Below, in pieces: positions 56,846 through 64,000 of a DNA stretch of 64,000 bases. Position 1 is the first letter of the stretch. Every line of letters begins with the position of its first letter. Both the position numbers and the translations under genes were made by a program. Source of the stretch: Ruminococcus sp. (GTDB lineage Bacteria > Bacillota > Clostridia > Oscillospirales > Ruminococcaceae); the NCBI GenBank assembly GCA_017525915.1, contig JAFXSC010000022.1, positions 186,001-250,000 on the forward strand. The letters run 5' to 3'. The notes below the pieces were generated by a model, which was not told the origin of the DNA, ran no database searches, and saw only the letters and a list, made by a program, of their open reading frames with translations.

Positions 56846-59164
56846 TTATACGCTGTGCTTTACTCTGTCATGCTCCTCCGAGCGCTTGCCATTGTTGAAG
56901 CGGTCGAGGGTGCCGACGAGGTAGCCTGTGATACGGCGTATCCTGTCGAATGCCACGTTGTTGGAATGTTCCTTTCTTCCGCAGCAGGGGCAGGTCTCGC
57001 CGATGATGCCTGTGTATCCGCAGCAGGGGTCACGGTCAACCGGGTGGTTGATAGCGCCGTAGCCTATGCCTGACTCCTTCATGCAGCGCACGATCTTCTC
57101 GAACGCTGTGAGATTTTCGAGCGGGTCGCCGTCAAGCTCGATATAGCTGATGTGACCTGCGTTCGTAAGCTCGTGGTAAGGAGCTTCGATCTTGATCTTC
57201 TCGAATGCGCTGATCGGATAGTAAACCGGCACATGGAATGAATTGGTGTAGTAATCGCGGTCTGTAACGCCCTCGATCTTGCCGTACTTCTTGGCGTCCA
57301 TACGGACAAAGCGTCCGGAAAGTCCCTCGGCAGGAGTTGCAAGGAGAGAGAAGTTGAGACCGGTGCGGTTGGACTCTTCATCGAGACGCTTTCTCATTGC
57401 CGTAATTATTTCGATACCGAGCTCACGAGCTTCCTCACTCTCGCCGTGGTGAGCGCCGATGAGGGCTTTGAGAGCTTCAGCAAGTCCGATAAATCCGACT
57501 GAAAGCGTTCCGTGCTTGAGCACCTCGCCGATAGTATCGTCGGTCGAGAGCTTGTCCGAATCTATCCATATGCCCTGTCCCATGAGGAATGGGAAGTTCC
57601 TAACGCGCTTCTGGCACTGGATATTGAATCTGTGCATGAGCTGAGCGATAACGAGATCCATCATCTCATCGAGCTTGTCGAAGAAAAGACCTACGTTATG
57701 GTCTGACTTGATAGCAAGTCTCGGAAGGTTGATAGAAGTAAAGCTGAGATTTCCCCTTCCGGTAACGATCTCGCGTGAGGGATCGTGCTTGTTGCCTATA
57801 ACGCGGGTACGGCAGCCCATATACGCGATCTCGGTATCGGGGTTGCCCTCCTTGTAATACTGGAGATTATACGGTGCATCGATGAATGAGAAGTTCGGGA
57901 AGAGTCTCTTTGCCGATACGCGGCAGGCAAGCTTGAACAGGTCGTAGTTCGGATCGGTGGGATTGTAGTTGATACCGTCCTTGATCTTGAAGATATGTAT
58001 CGGGAAGATCGGTGTCTCGCCGTTACCAAGACCGGCTTCCTGAGCGAGGAGAACGTTCTTGATGACCATTCTGCCCTCAGGAGAGGTATCAGTACCGTAG
58101 TTAATCGAGCTGAAAGGCGTCTGTGCGCCTGCACGGCTGTTCATGGTATTGAGGTTATGGATAAGTGCCTCCATAGCCTGATAGGTAGCTCTGTCAGCTT
58201 CCTTCTCAGCATTCCTGCGCGCGAATGCCTGGATCTTCTCAGCCGACTCTTTATCGGTGTAATTCATCAGGAGCTCAAGTTCCTTCTCCTGATAGCCATT
58301 GTCATTGGCAAGCTGGGGCTTGATGCCGTACTTCTCAGCGATCTCGCCACTGATAGCCTTAGCGGTCTCGTCCTCGTTCTCAACACCTGCGATAAGTGCA
58401 AGAGCTCTTGCAACGTTCTGGATATACCTTGAAGCGTAGGTCTTCTTTACGCCCTCCGCCATAGCATAGTCAAAGGTAGGTATGCTCTGACCGCCGTGCT
58501 GATCGTTCTGGTTTGACTGTATAGCGATGCAGGCAAGCGCAGAATAGCTTGATATGTCGTTAGGTTCACGGAGATAACCATGTCCGGTCGAAAATCCGTT
58601 GTGGAAAAGCTTTGTAAGGTCGATCTGACAGCAGGTGGTGGTCAGTGTGTAGAAATCAAGGTCATGAATGTGGATATCGCCCTCACGGTGAGCCTTTGCG
58701 TGTTTCGGCTCAAGGACGTACATCTCATAGTATTCCTTAGCGGATACCGAGCCGTATTTGAGCATGGTACCCATAGCAGTATCGCCGTCGATATTTGCAT
58801 TCTCGCGCTTTATATCGCTGTCCTTGGCGGGGCTGAAGGTAAGCTCGTTGAGGACGCACATAAGGTTAGTCTTCATCTCGCGTGAGCGTGTGCGCTCGTA
58901 GCGGTAGAGGATATAAGCCTTAGCTGTTTTTGCGTGGCCCTTCTCGATAAGGGTCTTTTCAACGAGATCCTGGATCTCCTCAACAGTAGGGGTCTTTCCG
59001 GGATTCTGCTCCTCGTAGAGACGGCATACCTCTACGGCAACGTCCATAGCCGCATTGAAGTCTGTGCCGCCCTTAGCCTGAGCCGCCTTGAAGATAGCGT
59101 TGGCGATTTTTTCTATATTGAAAGGGACTTTACGTCCGTCTCTTTTGATAATGTGAATTATCAT
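56846..59164 (-). CDS. nrdD: Anaerobic ribonucleoside-triphosphate reductase
   Basis: Class III ribonucleotide reductase that makes deoxynucleotides without oxygen, using a glycyl radical. The N-terminal ATP-cone (KRDGRKVPFNIEKIANAIFKAA, residues about 1-95) is the allosteric activity site. The barrel domain has the MNSRAGAQTPFSSINYGT finger-loop region and RGNLSFTSINLPRLA. The C terminus has the zinc site CCGYTGIIGETCPCCGR and the radical loop RRITGYLVG with G747. The 772-residue length is normal. GGAGG precedes the ATG. An NrdR box lies at 59183-59198. It forms an operon with nrdG. Very secure. Confidence 0.97.
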   Translation of the reverse strand: MIIHIIKRDGRKVPFNIEKIANAIFKAAQAKGGTDFNAAMDVAVEVCRLYEEQNPGKTPTVEEIQDLVEKTLIEKGHAKTAKAYILYRYERTRSREMKTNLMCVLNELTFSPAKDSDIKRENANIDGDTAMGTMLKYGSVSAKEYYEMYVLEPKHAKAHREGDIHIHDLDFYTLTTTCCQIDLTKLFHNGFSTGHGYLREPNDISSYSALACIAIQSNQNDQHGGQSIPTFDYAMAEGVKKTYASRYIQNVARALALIAGVENEDETAKAISGEIAEKYGIKPQLANDNGYQEKELELLMNYTDKESAEKIQAFARRNAEKEADRATYQAMEALIHNLNTMNSRAGAQTPFSSINYGTDTSPEGRMVIKNVLLAQEAGLGNGETPIFPIHIFKIKDGINYNPTDPNYDLFKLACRVSAKRLFPNFSFIDAPYNLQYYKEGNPDTEIAYMGCRTRVIGNKHDPSREIVTGRGNLSFTSINLPRLAIKSDHNVGLFFDKLDEMMDLVIAQLMHRFNIQCQKRVRNFPFLMGQGIWIDSDKLSTDDTIGEVLKHGTLSVGFIGLAEALKALIGAHHGESEEARELGIEIITAMRKRLDEESNRTGLNFSLLATPAEGLSGRFVRMDAKKYGKIEGVTDRDYYTNSFHVPVYYPISAFEKIKIEAPYHELTNAGHISYIELDGDPLENLTAFEKIVRCMKESGIGYGAINHPVDRDPCCGYTGIIGETCPCCGRKEHSNNVAFDRIRRITGYLVGTLDRFNNGKRSEEHDRVKHSV

Positions 59165-59182
59165 TTATCCAACAACCTCCAA

Positions 59183-59198
59183 ACACAATATATAGTGT
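59183..59198 (-). promoter_or_regulatory. NrdR box upstream of nrdD
   Basis: ACACTATATATTGTGT read on the minus strand fits the known NrdR consensus acaCwAtATaTwGtgt throughout. A second, poorer palindrome (TTCTATA-TTAG-TATAGAA, 59213-59230) is centred about 31 bases away over the -10 box, as expected for paired NrdR sites. Confidence 0.82.
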
Positions 59199-59221
59199 CT
59201 CGCTCTCTTTGTTTCTATATT

Positions 59222-59250
59222 AGTATAGAACAAAAACGGACGGTTGTCAA
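59222..59250 (-). promoter_or_regulatory. Sigma-A promoter of nrdDG
   Basis: Read leftward: TTGACA (59245-59250), a 17-base spacer, TATACT (59222-59227). Confidence 0.8.
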
Positions 59251-59372
59251 TTGTGCGATTTAACAAATCAGTTCAGAAATATCCGGAAATTATTGATGTA
59301 TATGTGCAAAAAACATTTAAAAAAACGGATTTGGGCTTAGTTCCGTCGTTTATACAAAGGGTATTACAAATT

Positions 59373-59406
59373 ACTGCCGCACCACTATATCTTGTGGTGC
59401 GGCAGT
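59373..59406. repeat. Stem-loop 1 containing an NrdR-like box
   Basis: ACTGCCGCACCAC and GTGGTGCGGCAGT form a 13-bp stem around TATATCTT. The core CCACTATATCTTGTGG (59382-59397) differs from the NrdR box of nrdD at few positions. The rest of 59265-59372 shows nothing I can name. Confidence 0.65.
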
Positions 59407-59441
59407 TCTGTAAATTGCAGTTTTAACGGTCAGTGCGACTC

Positions 59442-59469
59442 GCTGCACCACTACATCTTGTGGTGCAGC
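59442..59469. repeat. Stem-loop 2 containing an NrdR-like box
   Basis: GCTGCACCAC and GTGGTGCAGC form a 10-bp stem around TACATCTT, 5 bases past the stop of the SGNH-like gene. The core CCACTACATCTTGTGG (59448-59463) repeats stem-loop 1, 66 bases away. It may also end that gene, although no T-run follows. Confidence 0.6.
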
Positions 59470-59473
59470 ATAA

Positions 59474-60334
59474 TTATGCTGTGTGAGTAAGGATATACTC
59501 CGCTATCTTTTTGTAAGCCTTGGAATTGAGCTGACCGTCGTCCTCAGACCAGTAATCCGTATCAAGTGCGCCGTCCGCTCCGCGGAGAGCTGTATTTGTA
59601 TCTATGCAGTAAACTCCGAGATTTCTCGCCATTGTAAGGAGCTTCGAGTTGTATTCGTTGACCATGTCATTCGTAACTGTCTGGGACGATGCCGCTGCCG
59701 GCGGGAGCTGCATAACGTAGATATCCATGCTCGGCAGATAGTTGTGAAGGTTGCTGACAAGGGTCGTATATGCGGACACCATTTCATCAGTATCAGAGGT
59801 GCCGAGGTCGCTTCCGAGCATGATATAGAGGTTCTGAGGCTTCTTTATCTGCATGGTCTCGTATGGAGTGACGTTTCCGCAGGAGGAAGATATCGTGACG
59901 GTCATACAGTTTGCAGCTCCAAGCTGTGAACTGCCGAAAACCGATGTGAAATCGGTGCTCTTGCCGATGCTCAGGAGCGTACTGTCAGTGACAAGGGCGC
60001 TGTTCACGAAATAATCCTTATCCTTTGCATCTGACTGCGGCAGCGGATACGCAATGTCCGCGTTCACGGCAGGAGCCTGTGTTGCGTCCTGAGGCTGTCC
60101 GCTCTGCTGCTCTCCGGCTGGTACTTCGGTCACCGCGGCTGTCGTCTGAGGGATAACATCATCGTCATCATCATCGAGAACGTCACCGCTGACGTTTGCG
60201 TGTATCATATAGAAAACGAAGCAGATAGCAAAAGAAAGCAGGGCAATTATCACGATTATCATGAAATTGAACCTTACCTTCGGCTTAACGCGCTTCTTGT
60301 TGGATATTCTCTGTACTGTATGCTTTTTTTCCAT
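59474..60334 (-). CDS. Membrane-anchored SGNH/GDSL-like protein with altered catalytic site
   Basis: A 286-residue protein with a basic N terminus, one membrane segment (MIIVIIALLSFAICFVFYMI, about 25-44), an aspartate run, and a Thr/Gln/Pro-rich linker to about residue 95. The outer domain resembles SGNH hydrolases of Ruminococcus and Clostridium. NSALVTDSTLLSIG aligns with the FIGDSRTVG serine block, and NLYIMLGSDLG with the YIMLGINE block. DDGQLNSKAYKKIAEYI aligns with the DGVHLS end block, in which the catalytic histidine is replaced here. GDS has also become TDS. Catalysis is therefore doubtful and a binding role possible. Confidence 0.68.
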   Translation of the reverse strand: MEKKHTVQRISNKKRVKPKVRFNFMIIVIIALLSFAICFVFYMIHANVSGDVLDDDDDDVIPQTTAAVTEVPAGEQQSGQPQDATQAPAVNADIAYPLPQSDAKDKDYFVNSALVTDSTLLSIGKSTDFTSVFGSSQLGAANCMTVTISSSCGNVTPYETMQIKKPQNLYIMLGSDLGTSDTDEMVSAYTTLVSNLHNYLPSMDIYVMQLPPAAASSQTVTNDMVNEYNSKLLTMARNLGVYCIDTNTALRGADGALDTDYWSEDDGQLNSKAYKKIAEYILTHTA

Positions 60335-60405
60335 ATTAACTCCGTAAAATGCGCTTAAAAGCGCAGTATCATGAACTTTTCCGTAAAAGGCAATGCCTAA
60401 CTATT

Positions 60406-60434
60406 ATTATAACCTGAATTTCCTGCATTTGCAA
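60406..60434 (-). promoter_or_regulatory. Promoter of the SGNH-like gene
   Basis: Read leftward: TTGCAA (60429-60434), a 17-base spacer, TATAAT (60406-60411). Confidence 0.75.
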
Positions 60435-60472
60435 GGGCTTTTTATAATTTTGTGCAGATTTTTAAATTTTGC

Positions 60473-60501
60473 TTGCAATGAAGTCGAAAATAGGTTATAA
60501 T
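60473..60501 (+). promoter_or_regulatory. Promoter of the zinc-ribbon/pyrE operon
   Basis: TTGCAA (60473-60478), a 17-base spacer and TATAAT (60496-60501). Confidence 0.75.
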
Positions 60502-60531
60502 ATTCTTGTAACGATCGTTTCAAAGGTGGTG

Positions 60532-60891
60532 ATGTCCGTGATCTGCGGCGTGTGCGGAAGCCTTATGCTTGAAGGCGAATTCAGAATGGAACAGCGCAGC
60601 ATCGACAGCGGTATCTACCGAGCCTATCCTGTTGCTTCATGGTATCAGAACGGCGAGAAGATCTGCGAGACCCCTGTAAATAAGACTCTCGGTTACTACT
60701 GTGCCGAATGCGGTGCAATGGTCGGGATATTTCCGCGCACCAGACCGGTCGGCTTTGCCGGAAGATACCGTGCCGACTTCAACGAAGCGCTCGACAGGCT
60801 GCCGTATAAAATATGTCCGGAATGCGGCGTGAAAATGGACATCGACTATCCGCGCTGTCCTGAATGCGGATTTGTTTTTGAAGCGATATAG
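60532..60891 (+). CDS. Small zinc-ribbon protein upstream of pyrE
   Basis: A 119-residue soluble protein with four CxxC pairs: CGVCGSL at the N terminus, YYCAECGAM in the middle, and ICPECGVKMDIDYPRCPECGFVF at the C terminus. It could bind two zinc ions. The promoter lies at 60473-60501, which excludes the longer open frame; ATG 60532 is 5 bases after AAAGG, though GTG 60538 is also possible. It shares a transcript with pyrE (21-base gap). I do not recognise it beyond the zinc-ribbon pattern. Confidence 0.65.
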   Translation: MSVICGVCGSLMLEGEFRMEQRSIDSGIYRAYPVASWYQNGEKICETPVNKTLGYYCAECGAMVGIFPRTRPVGFAGRYRADFNEALDRLPYKICPECGVKMDIDYPRCPECGFVFEAI

Positions 60892-60912
60892 ATTATTCGG
60901 AGGTAGATCATA

Positions 60913-61566
60913 ATGACGTACAAAGAAAGCTTTATTAAGTTCATGGTTGACTGCGGAGTGCTAACATTCGGCGAATTCACGCTGAAAAGCGGCAGAAAAG
61001 CTCCCTACTTCATCAACTGCGGCAATTATAAGACTGGCGCTCAGCTCGCTAAGCTCGGCGAATACTACGCTGAGTGCATACATGAGAACAATATCCCTGT
61101 GGAAACTCTTTTCGGGCCTGCTTACAAAGGTATCCCGCTCGCTGTTTCGGCTGTCGTTGCCCTCAGCAACAAGTTCGGCATCGACGTTTCCTACTGCTTC
61201 GACCGCAAGGAGGCTAAGGACCACGGTGAGGGCGGTATGTTCGTCGGAAAGGCTCTCACAGACGGCGAAAAGGTCGTTATCATCGACGACGTTATGACTT
61301 CCGGCAAGGCTCTCCGTGAGTCCATGCCAAAGCTCATGAGTGCCGCTGACGTTGACGTAACCGGCATGGTCATCACTGTTGACCGTATGGAAAAGGGTAC
61401 CGGTGAGCTCTCAGCAGTTCAGGAGGTCAAGCGCGACTTCGGCGTAACCGTTTACCCGATAGTAACTATGGAGGATATCATTGATGCCATAAAGAACGAC
61501 ATCGTTCCCGGCAAGGAATACCTCGGCAAGATGCTCGAATACAGAGAGACTTACGGTATAAAATAA
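60913..61566 (+). CDS. pyrE: Orotate phosphoribosyltransferase
   Basis: Joins orotate to phosphoribosyl pyrophosphate to make orotidine 5'-phosphate in pyrimidine synthesis. The 217-residue protein has the conserved FGEFTLKSGRKAPYFINCG start, LFGPAYKGIPLA, the DRKEAKDHGEGG flexible loop, and the PRPP motif VVIIDDVMTSGKAL. GGAGG precedes the ATG. The other pyrimidine genes are not adjacent. Very secure. Confidence 0.96.
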   Translation: MTYKESFIKFMVDCGVLTFGEFTLKSGRKAPYFINCGNYKTGAQLAKLGEYYAECIHENNIPVETLFGPAYKGIPLAVSAVVALSNKFGIDVSYCFDRKEAKDHGEGGMFVGKALTDGEKVVIIDDVMTSGKALRESMPKLMSAADVDVTGMVITVDRMEKGTGELSAVQEVKRDFGVTVYPIVTMEDIIDAIKNDIVPGKEYLGKMLEYRETYGIK

Positions 61567-61586
61567 GAAGCAATGAACAGCGATAA

Positions 61587-61611
61587 AGCCCGGAAGTACA
61601 CCTTCCGGGCT
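61587..61611 (+). terminator. Hairpin after pyrE
   Basis: AGCCCGGAAG and CTTCCGGGCT form a perfect 10-bp stem, but only GTTCGC follows, so termination may be partial. Confidence 0.5.
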
Positions 61612-61647
61612 GTTCGCATCGTTACACTACATAAAGAAGGTAAAACT

Positions 61648-62421
61648 ATGGATACTGACATCAACAGGATAACCGATCTGGATATCTACCTTACAAGAAT
61701 GCAGAGGTCTATACTTGACAAGATGTTCTTCATTGACAAGGTATTCGAACCGTTCAGATACATCCTTGATTTCGGCTGTGCCAACGGCGAGCTGATAAAA
61801 GCAATGAAGCCGATGTTCCCCGACTACGGATACGTCGGTTATGACATCAGCCGTGAGATGATAGAAGCCGCACGGAAAAACGTTACAGATGCAAGCTTCT
61901 TCGACGACTGGGACAGCATTGATATCCCTTTCAGCGAAAGCCTCATCAACATTTCAAGTACCGTGCATGAGGTCTATTCCTACTGTGACGAAAAGGACAT
62001 AGAGCTTTTCTGGGACCGGGTATTCGGAAGCGGCTTCAGATACGTCACAATACGGGATATGATGTTCTCACAGGCCGAGGATATCCCGGTAAGGCAGGAG
62101 CAGCTCAGAGCCGTCCGGAACAGCGTTTACGCAGAATGGCTGCAAAGCTTTGAAAAGGTCTGGGGAAAAATTGAAACTCAGCGCCAGCTCGTGCATTTCC
62201 TGTTGAAATACAAGTACACCCAGAACTGGGACAGAGAGGTCCACGAGAACTATTTCCCGGTCTTCACCGAGACGCTGATAAAAAGGCTTCCCGCTTCGTA
62301 CAGACCTGTATACCGGGAAGAGTTCACTCTCCCCTACACTTCGTGGCAGATACGCAGGGACCTCGGCTTCGAACTCACGGACCACACCCACATCAAGCTC
62401 ATACTCGAACGGATAGACTGA
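61648..62421 (+). CDS. Class I SAM-dependent methyltransferase
   Basis: A 257-residue protein with a Rossmann-type methyltransferase domain in its N-terminal part. The cofactor motif is YILDFGCANGELIKAM (about 38-53), with YVGYDISREMIEAARKN as the acidic second strand. SLINISSTVHEVYSYC replaces the usual motif IV. The C-terminal half (about 140-255) is helical, with YTQNWDREVHENYFPV and LPYTSWQIRRDLGFELTDHTHIKLILE, and is not recognised. Start at ATG 61648 after GAAGG; the frame is open 75 bases further through the pyrE hairpin. Substrate unknown. Confidence 0.75.
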   Translation: MDTDINRITDLDIYLTRMQRSILDKMFFIDKVFEPFRYILDFGCANGELIKAMKPMFPDYGYVGYDISREMIEAARKNVTDASFFDDWDSIDIPFSESLINISSTVHEVYSYCDEKDIELFWDRVFGSGFRYVTIRDMMFSQAEDIPVRQEQLRAVRNSVYAEWLQSFEKVWGKIETQRQLVHFLLKYKYTQNWDREVHENYFPVFTETLIKRLPASYRPVYREEFTLPYTSWQIRRDLGFELTDHTHIKLILERID

Positions 62422-62423
62422 AA

Positions 62424-62457
62424 AAAGGCAGATATCGCTGTGGATATCTGCCTTTAA
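62424..62457. terminator. Bidirectional terminator (methyltransferase / transporter)
   Basis: AAAGGCAGATATC and GATATCTGCCTTT form a perfect 13-bp stem with a 6-base loop between convergent genes. Confidence 0.85.
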
Positions 62458-62460
62458 TTC

Positions 62461-63672
62461 TTATAGAAGCATTATTATAAATTGTTCTGTGAGTACGACC
62501 GAGATCAGAGCAACGGGATAAGTTGCAGCGTAAGCGGAAGCAACGTCCTCTGTGCCGGCTGTTGAGATAAGCGTGCCGAGCGCAGGTGTCGAAGTCATAC
62601 CGCCTGTGATAGAGCCGAGGTTGTTGAGCAGGCTAAGCTTCAGAACGTACTTTGCAAACAGGAAGCCTATGACCATGGGGACTATCGTCATTATCATGCC
62701 GTAGAGGAAGTATACCCACTCGAAGTATTCAACAAACTTCGCGCCGCCCTTTACTCCGGAACCGATAAGGAACAGCATAAGTCCGAGCTCTCGGAGAACC
62801 TTGAGCGTGCTGTCCTTCGGCATGAGACTTATTTTGCCGCAGTGTCCGAAATGTCCGAAGATAAGGCATACAAGCAGGCAGCCGCCTGTTGTTGAGAGTG
62901 AGAAGTTGCTGAACTTGAACGAACCGATCACGATACCGATGACTGCTGCAAGTGCAAATGGCATAAGTCCGAAGCTATCCATTTCAATGAGCTTTTCCTG
63001 CTGTCCGGACTTCCTGCCTGACTTGCCAGACACTTTCAGAAGCTCACGCTCCTTTGCCATGTCAGCCTTCATCATCTTGGGTATGAGCTGTACGAAAAGC
63101 ACAACACCGATAACGCCGAAGATATAGGCTATACCCGAGCCGACCGATACGGCGTTCTCATAGTCCGAACCGGCAGCCTCCTTCGCTGCTGAAAGTCCTG
63201 GAGTGCTCGTAAGCGCACCCGAGAGTATGCCAGACATAAGAGCGGTAAACTCGTCGTTTCCGAGGTCTGTGAAGCTTCTGCCGATGAGAATGCAGCCTGC
63301 ACAGGCAATTCCGCCGCTGAATATTACTATGATCGCAAGTGCAACGAACGACTTGAAATTCTTCTTGAAGTTGCTGAAAAAGTTCGGTCCTGCAATAAAT
63401 CCAACCGCAGATACGAACAGCACAAGTCCGAGCGTATCTACCAGCGAGAGCGAATTCTTAACGAAACTCTCAGTGAATTTATCAGAGATATCTTCATAGA
63501 AAATGCCGCCGTAAACGAGTGAAATGAGGAATACGCCTGCCGTTCCGAGAGAAACGCCCTTGATAGTGATCCTTCCGAATATATAGCCGACCGCAGCTAT
63601 CATCATGACAGAAAGTATCATGAACGTTACGTTCTTGAAACTCAGGATATCATCAATTAAAACTAATTCCAT
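62461..63672 (-). CDS. AspT/YidE-type membrane exchanger
   Basis: A 403-residue membrane protein with about ten membrane segments in two similar halves. Each half carries the family signature: SGALTSTPGLSAAKEAAG in the first and TGGMTSTPALGTLISTAG in the second. AspT-family proteins swap aspartate for alanine; YidE/YbjL relatives carry other dicarboxylates. A charged loop (about 200-235) joins the halves, but no TrkA-C regulatory domains are present. It follows a fumarate-reductase-like flavoprotein gene on the same strand, consistent with dicarboxylate traffic such as fumarate or succinate. That substrate is inference. Confidence 0.82.
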   Translation of the reverse strand: MELVLIDDILSFKNVTFMILSVMMIAAVGYIFGRITIKGVSLGTAGVFLISLVYGGIFYEDISDKFTESFVKNSLSLVDTLGLVLFVSAVGFIAGPNFFSNFKKNFKSFVALAIIVIFSGGIACAGCILIGRSFTDLGNDEFTALMSGILSGALTSTPGLSAAKEAAGSDYENAVSVGSGIAYIFGVIGVVLFVQLIPKMMKADMAKERELLKVSGKSGRKSGQQEKLIEMDSFGLMPFALAAVIGIVIGSFKFSNFSLSTTGGCLLVCLIFGHFGHCGKISLMPKDSTLKVLRELGLMLFLIGSGVKGGAKFVEYFEWVYFLYGMIMTIVPMVIGFLFAKYVLKLSLLNNLGSITGGMTSTPALGTLISTAGTEDVASAYAATYPVALISVVLTEQFIIMLL

Positions 63673-63705
63673 TATTTATCACACAATCTTTCTTATTTAA
63701 CGTGA

Positions 63706-63731
63706 CAATAGGACGCAAGGGCGTCCTATTG
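63706..63731. repeat. Intergenic inverted repeat
   Basis: CAATAGGACGC and GCGTCCTATTG form an 11-bp stem with an AAGG loop, between the flavoprotein stop and the transporter start. No T-run follows on the coding strand, so it may be a processing site or weak attenuator rather than a terminator. Confidence 0.55.
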
Positions 63732-63735
63732 CGGT

Positions 63736-64000
<265 letters not shown>

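Noticed and set aside
59373-59469. The two stem-loops as an insertion sequence or MITE end
   Set aside because: No target duplication, transposase or longer inverted repeats; the stems are short and point to regulatory or terminator-like structures.

Overview
The window looks like a chromosomal segment of a low-to-mid GC, anaerobic, cellulolytic Firmicute of the Ruminococcus group. The evidence is a secreted GH9 glycosidase ending in a dockerin, two further secreted dockerin proteins (a transglutaminase-like protein and a protein of unknown fold), a permuted GH3 beta-glucosidase, an oxygen-sensitive class III ribonucleotide reductase, a reverse rubrerythrin, acetate kinase, and orphan sporulation-family genes (SpoIIM, YqfC, YqfD, YlbJ). 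There is no prophage, insertion sequence, CRISPR array, tRNA or rRNA that I can see. It reads as core chromosome with unusual housekeeping arrangements.

Layout. 0-9.2 kb: GH9-dockerin, then a leftward proC-spoIIM-YesL group, a DHH phosphoesterase, and an 845-residue-class fusion of a TIM-barrel isomerase domain to an acyl-CoA synthetase. 9.2-17.5 kb: leftward genes, including an eight-gene overlapping run from tmcAL to rsmI that carries four RNA-modification enzymes. 17.7-31.6 kb: ackA, a broken metal-binding gene, a P-type ATPase, BirA-type-controlled bioY, a PhoPR-like two-component system, yqfCD/ylbJ, a repeat membrane protein, a transglutaminase-dockerin protein and purA. 31.8-43.7 kb: glmS, a radical SAM protein, an SPFH/zinc-ribbon set, GH3, rubrerythrin with a small NrdD-tail protein divergent from a Crp/Fnr regulator, and uppP. 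43.8-54.9 kb: a divergent topoisomerase IV pair with an acetyltransferase between its genes, small proteins with a dockerin protein, glyA and rarA. 54.9-64 kb: a long probable structured RNA, a DUF1292 gene, 6S RNA, nrdG-nrdD under an NrdR box, pyrE, an AspT/YidE-type transporter and the end of a fumarate-reductase-like flavoprotein.

Most notable. (1) An 87-residue protein (41690-41953, minus) ends in a near-exact copy (33 of 34 residues) of the glycyl-radical tail of NrdD encoded 15 kb away. It sits beside rubrerythrin, and a perfect 16-bp palindrome lies at the -41.5 position of its predicted promoter, next to a divergent Crp/Fnr gene. By analogy with YfiD/GrcA and pyruvate formate-lyase it may be a spare glycyl-radical part for ribonucleotide reductase. 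(2) A gene-free 0.8 kb region has a consensus minus-strand promoter, a terminator and repeated TGAGTCCRA boxes with matching complementary segments, which suggests a large structured noncoding RNA of about 640 nt. Other points are a likely AUA start codon in proC, a hairpin over the spoIIM ribosome binding site, and NrdR-like boxes inside two stem-loops upstream of nrdD.

Starts were chosen by ribosome-binding-site position, so several differ from the longest open frame. Functions rest on motif recognition from translated sequence; no database search was possible.
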